Below are positions 61,081-64,000 of a stretch of 64,000 nt of DNA, piece after piece (the stretch's first letter is position 1; each line of letters opens with the position of its first letter). The notes under the pieces were generated by a model. The model saw only the letters and a program-made list of their open reading frames with translations, did no database searches and was not told where the DNA came from. Origin of the DNA: Hermatobates lingyangjiaoensis (lineage: Eukaryota > Arthropoda > Insecta > Hemiptera > Hermatobatidae); assembly GCA_026182355.1 (NCBI GenBank), contig JAPFBL010000254.1:6771501-6835500 (forward strand), read 5' to 3'. Position numbers and translations under genes: made by a program.

Positions 61081-63100
61081 GTTTTCATCTAGTTATTCTG
61101 TTTTTTTTTCAACTTTTCTTTAGGTATCCAACCCCCTTTTCTGGCTTACTATCCTGAATGTGGATAATATGGACTATAATATACGTATATACGTATATAT
61201 AATATACATATGAAATCCCAATCCTGAGCAAATTTCTTAAACTCGACTGACGCAAAAGGTATATAGCCACCTACTATCACTTCAAGAGTTCGAAATTGCC
61301 TAAGCAATGTTTGAACCTATTTATGAATGCAGTGAGTGACTTTGGAGATACCCTCAAAATCTCGAGCCATCTTAGTAATAATCATATACTACTGAAGAAT
61401 CATTTGACTGAAAGTTTCTATATTCATCAAATATACGTAGATTGAGTAATCATGATTCAGAAACGGAGGTTTCATTTTATTATGGGAAAATTTATCGCAC
61501 GCTGGACATAGTGACATAAAATTCAGGATATTAAATTTATTCTATGTAATAGAAAAATGTTTTGCCGTTAGTTTAGTTCTTATCATACATAAATGTATTC
61601 ATTATAAAATTTAAATAATATTTTTACGCAAACTGTGAGGGGCCACTAGTTGTTGTCATGTAAACCAAGCACTTTTTCTCAGCCAGATTGGGCCTTAGTC
61701 TAAAGTATAGTTTAAGATTTAGGTCTACCTGTTGAACAGAATTTGACTGTCTTCCTGAAATATACTTCAAACCCATTCTGAACTCCGTATCCTATTGTTG
61801 TTTGAAAACTGATACTCCTTCAGTTTTCCTCAGTGAATGGAACTTCAGCACCTAATCCATGGACGCTATCAGTATCTTTATCACAGACAGCCGGTCGCGC
61901 TATGTAGTTGCTTGATAATACATCGACAATGTACATAAAGTTACTTTGATATCATAATTAAATAGTTATAACTTCATCACTTTAATTTATTGTTAACTAT
62001 CTCCGCTATATTTTTCTCCATTATATCATTTAGCGTCTTATGGTATGATAGGTGACCACGAGAACATTTTTTCAGCCAAAGTGTTTTTTAAACACAAAAA
62101 AAGGCTATTAAACTTTTTTCCATTTGCGCATATCTGGTTTCTGACTCAGACACCGTGAAGCACATTGCACCAAAGCATTATCCTATAGCATTACTGGAGG
62201 CATCACATTGTAGCTGAATATCTTTATTAGCATCAAAGTTATGAGAATGCTTCAAAGCCGCAAGTTCTTTAAAATATCAATTGCATCATCATCATTTCCC
62301 TATTTAAAGTTAACACAGTTGTTTTGTAACTCACTTAAGCACCAACGATTTTTGTCATATTGAGAATAAAATTTTGCAAATCATTTATTACCCAAAAAAC
62401 ACTCTGTAATTGCTTTTTATTAATCGAAACCTGCAACTTTTTTAATCTTGTCTATTTTATTTTCATCTGGAAAATACTCATCTCATTAAATCTAAAACCT
62501 ATAACTTTATTTCAGTTCGATGATACTGACATTCGTTTTTATTAAACTGCACACGATACTGAGAGACCCTCTTCAGGATTTTTCCAAAGTTAAATCTGGC
62601 TCCTGTGCAAAATTAGACGCTATTAATATCTCGTCAAAATAAAGCCTTATTCCTTTGATACCCCGTAAATATTTCATTTTAAATGTTAACAATACTTCCG
62701 GTAAAATTAACAGAACAAAAGTAATCTGAGAAACCTATAGGTAGCACCCTGAGTACTACGAGTACACAGTTTACTGGATTACTCAGTAAGACTAATTTGA
62801 CAAAGCCCTTCTTATAAATAAAGTAGTGTAAAAAGCGTTTATCTTCTGATACAGGGATTATTTCCTCAAGAGTCGGTATCTGAAATAGTTCTCTAATTAT
62901 CCATTTATTCAATTATATGGAATCCAAACATAACCTTAACGACGAGTCTAGCTACTGAGCAATGATTAAATAATTAACCAATTCACAAGGTTCAACTACT
63001 TTGCGATAACCTGTTTTCATTCATAGTTTGTTTTCTTATCTTTAAATTTAATTGGAATACGTCAAGCTAAATTAATTTTTCCTTCACAACCTTTCCTTAG
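61080..63100 (-). pseudogene. decayed Gypsy-type LTR retrotransposon pol
   Basis: Read on the minus strand from high to low positions, pieces appear in Gypsy pol order: SLRLCLDS, then IPTLEEII (reverse transcriptase, about 62870-62960), a KCxF-RxTE-type start of the connection region (about 62540), CDASSNAIG and RYAQMEKSL (RNase H, 62090-62190), VLSSNYI (about 61915), and integrase pieces VEFKKFAQDW and SPYYPH (61160-61260). Many stops and frameshifts; the RT active-site segment is not intact. No LTRs were found in the window. Dead. Confidence 0.75.
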
Positions 63101-64000
63101 TTTAATGTCTTATTTACCAGGAAAACCACATAACACTTCAAAGTTACTTTTATTCTTTTCAATAAAATTTAATTGCTAATCTTTAACGACAAAATATATT
63201 TGGTAAATTATTTGCAATTTCCAAAAATTATCCAAAATGGGAGTAACTTGTCACTATCAAAGTTAAGAAGTTCTACTGAAATCTGTTTATCATTTTTAAA
63301 GCATAGAGTGGTAACATTACCACTGTCATTACTCAAAACAACAATGTTATTTAATTCTAAGATTAGCTTTTATGTTGTCATAGCAAGTGAGATAACCTTT
63401 GATAAATACCTTTGATTAATTGTGATGCACATTTTCCTAAGCTAACGTAAGCACATTCGGCAAGTAGAACAGGTTGGTATGAAACTTTCGAGTTCAATTT
63501 TACATGATAAAAGTTATATTTTCTCTTCTAATAGTTAAAATCTTGAATTCCTGCCCTATATTATCATTTTAAGTAAATGAATATACAAAATTTAAGTTTT
63601 CCAGTATCACTAAGTGAGAAAAATATATTGTTGCACTCACAAAATAATACCAACAGAGTTTTTTCGTTGAAGCAATTAGACTAAAGAAATTTACAGATAA
63701 TTCTCGTATGAGAAGCCAGTTTTTTTTTAATTTTTTATTCTCTGTCCATGTGTGAGATCGGGATCTGTTCACAAGCTTTCAGATTAAGTAATAAGCTAAA
63801 TATTTGTACATATTTATGCAAAGCTGACCTTTTACTTTCAAGATGATTCTAGAAATATTAGTTTAAAAAAAAATGCTAACTAAAAACCCCTTAATGGTTA
63901 ATGAAGTAGATTTTTTGTATTATAATATTACATATTATTTGGTTATTTATTTTGTTAAAATTAATACAACTCATCAACGCTATAAGTGCTATTTTTTGAT
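63101..64000. other. possible upstream part of the Gypsy remnant, otherwise nothing seen
   Basis: 63100-63450 may hold decayed protease sequence of the Gypsy element, but I cannot show motifs. The last 550 bases are AT-rich without recognisable features. Confidence 0.35.

Noticed and set aside
1..64000. CRISPR arrays, bacterial operons or phage genes
   Set aside because: No spaced identical repeats, no ribosome-binding sites before frames, and clear spliceosomal introns; the DNA is eukaryotic.

Overview
This window is AT-rich animal DNA with spliced genes (GT..AG introns, exons of 60-200 bases, introns up to 7 kb) embedded in old mobile elements. Gene content (CRAL-TRIO lipid carrier, Pol III subunit POLR3K, YRDC, a PLEKHM1-like RUN exon) and transposon content (Penelope-like, Gypsy, LINE, hAT, pogo and Tc1-like remnants, a tRNA-derived SINE) point to an invertebrate, most likely an arthropod; a chelicerate is my guess, but I cannot prove the taxon.

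Layout. 3.4-20.7 kb (+): a CRAL-TRIO gene of the clavesin / alpha-tocopherol-transfer type, with six well-formed exons and one damaged exon at 8.2-8.4 kb (in-frame TGA, internal tandem duplication, two 2-base deletions). The stretch that should encode the FLRAR-type helix was not found. 20.7-28.4 kb: no gene seen; a 1.2 kb dispersed repeat lies at 27-28.2 kb. 28.5-30.6 kb (-): a compact cluster, POLR3K (two exons), then YRDC (one exon, ATG 9 bases after the POLR3K stop), then a PLEKHM1-like RUN-domain exon whose ATG lies inside the end of YRDC. This looks like a di- or tricistronic unit and is the most interesting part of the window. 30.6-64 kb: no confident host gene, but Penelope-like elements at 33 and 37-38.5 kb, LINE pieces at 36 and 43 kb, a six-unit minisatellite at 33.9-34.2 kb, a CpG-rich patch at 42.0-42.2 kb, a cluster of foldback repeats in (TA)n at 43.5-44.6 kb, a second copy of the 1.2 kb repeat at 51.2-52.1 kb, a pogo-type MITE at 59.1-59.5 kb, and a decayed Gypsy pol at 61-63 kb.

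A recurring theme is short foldback elements whose arms carry the pattern CTGANGA, hairpin, GAAAC, which resembles a hammerhead-ribozyme core. The same pattern closes the decayed Penelope-like element at 38.4 kb. One foldback (7.35-7.89 kb) has 15-base direct repeats beside it, as expected for insertion.

How the genes relate: POLR3K (RNA polymerase III) and YRDC (tRNA t6A modification) both serve tRNA production, so their sharing one transcript is biologically coherent. The RUN exon would add an endolysosomal adaptor to the same unit, or simply start its own overlapping transcript.
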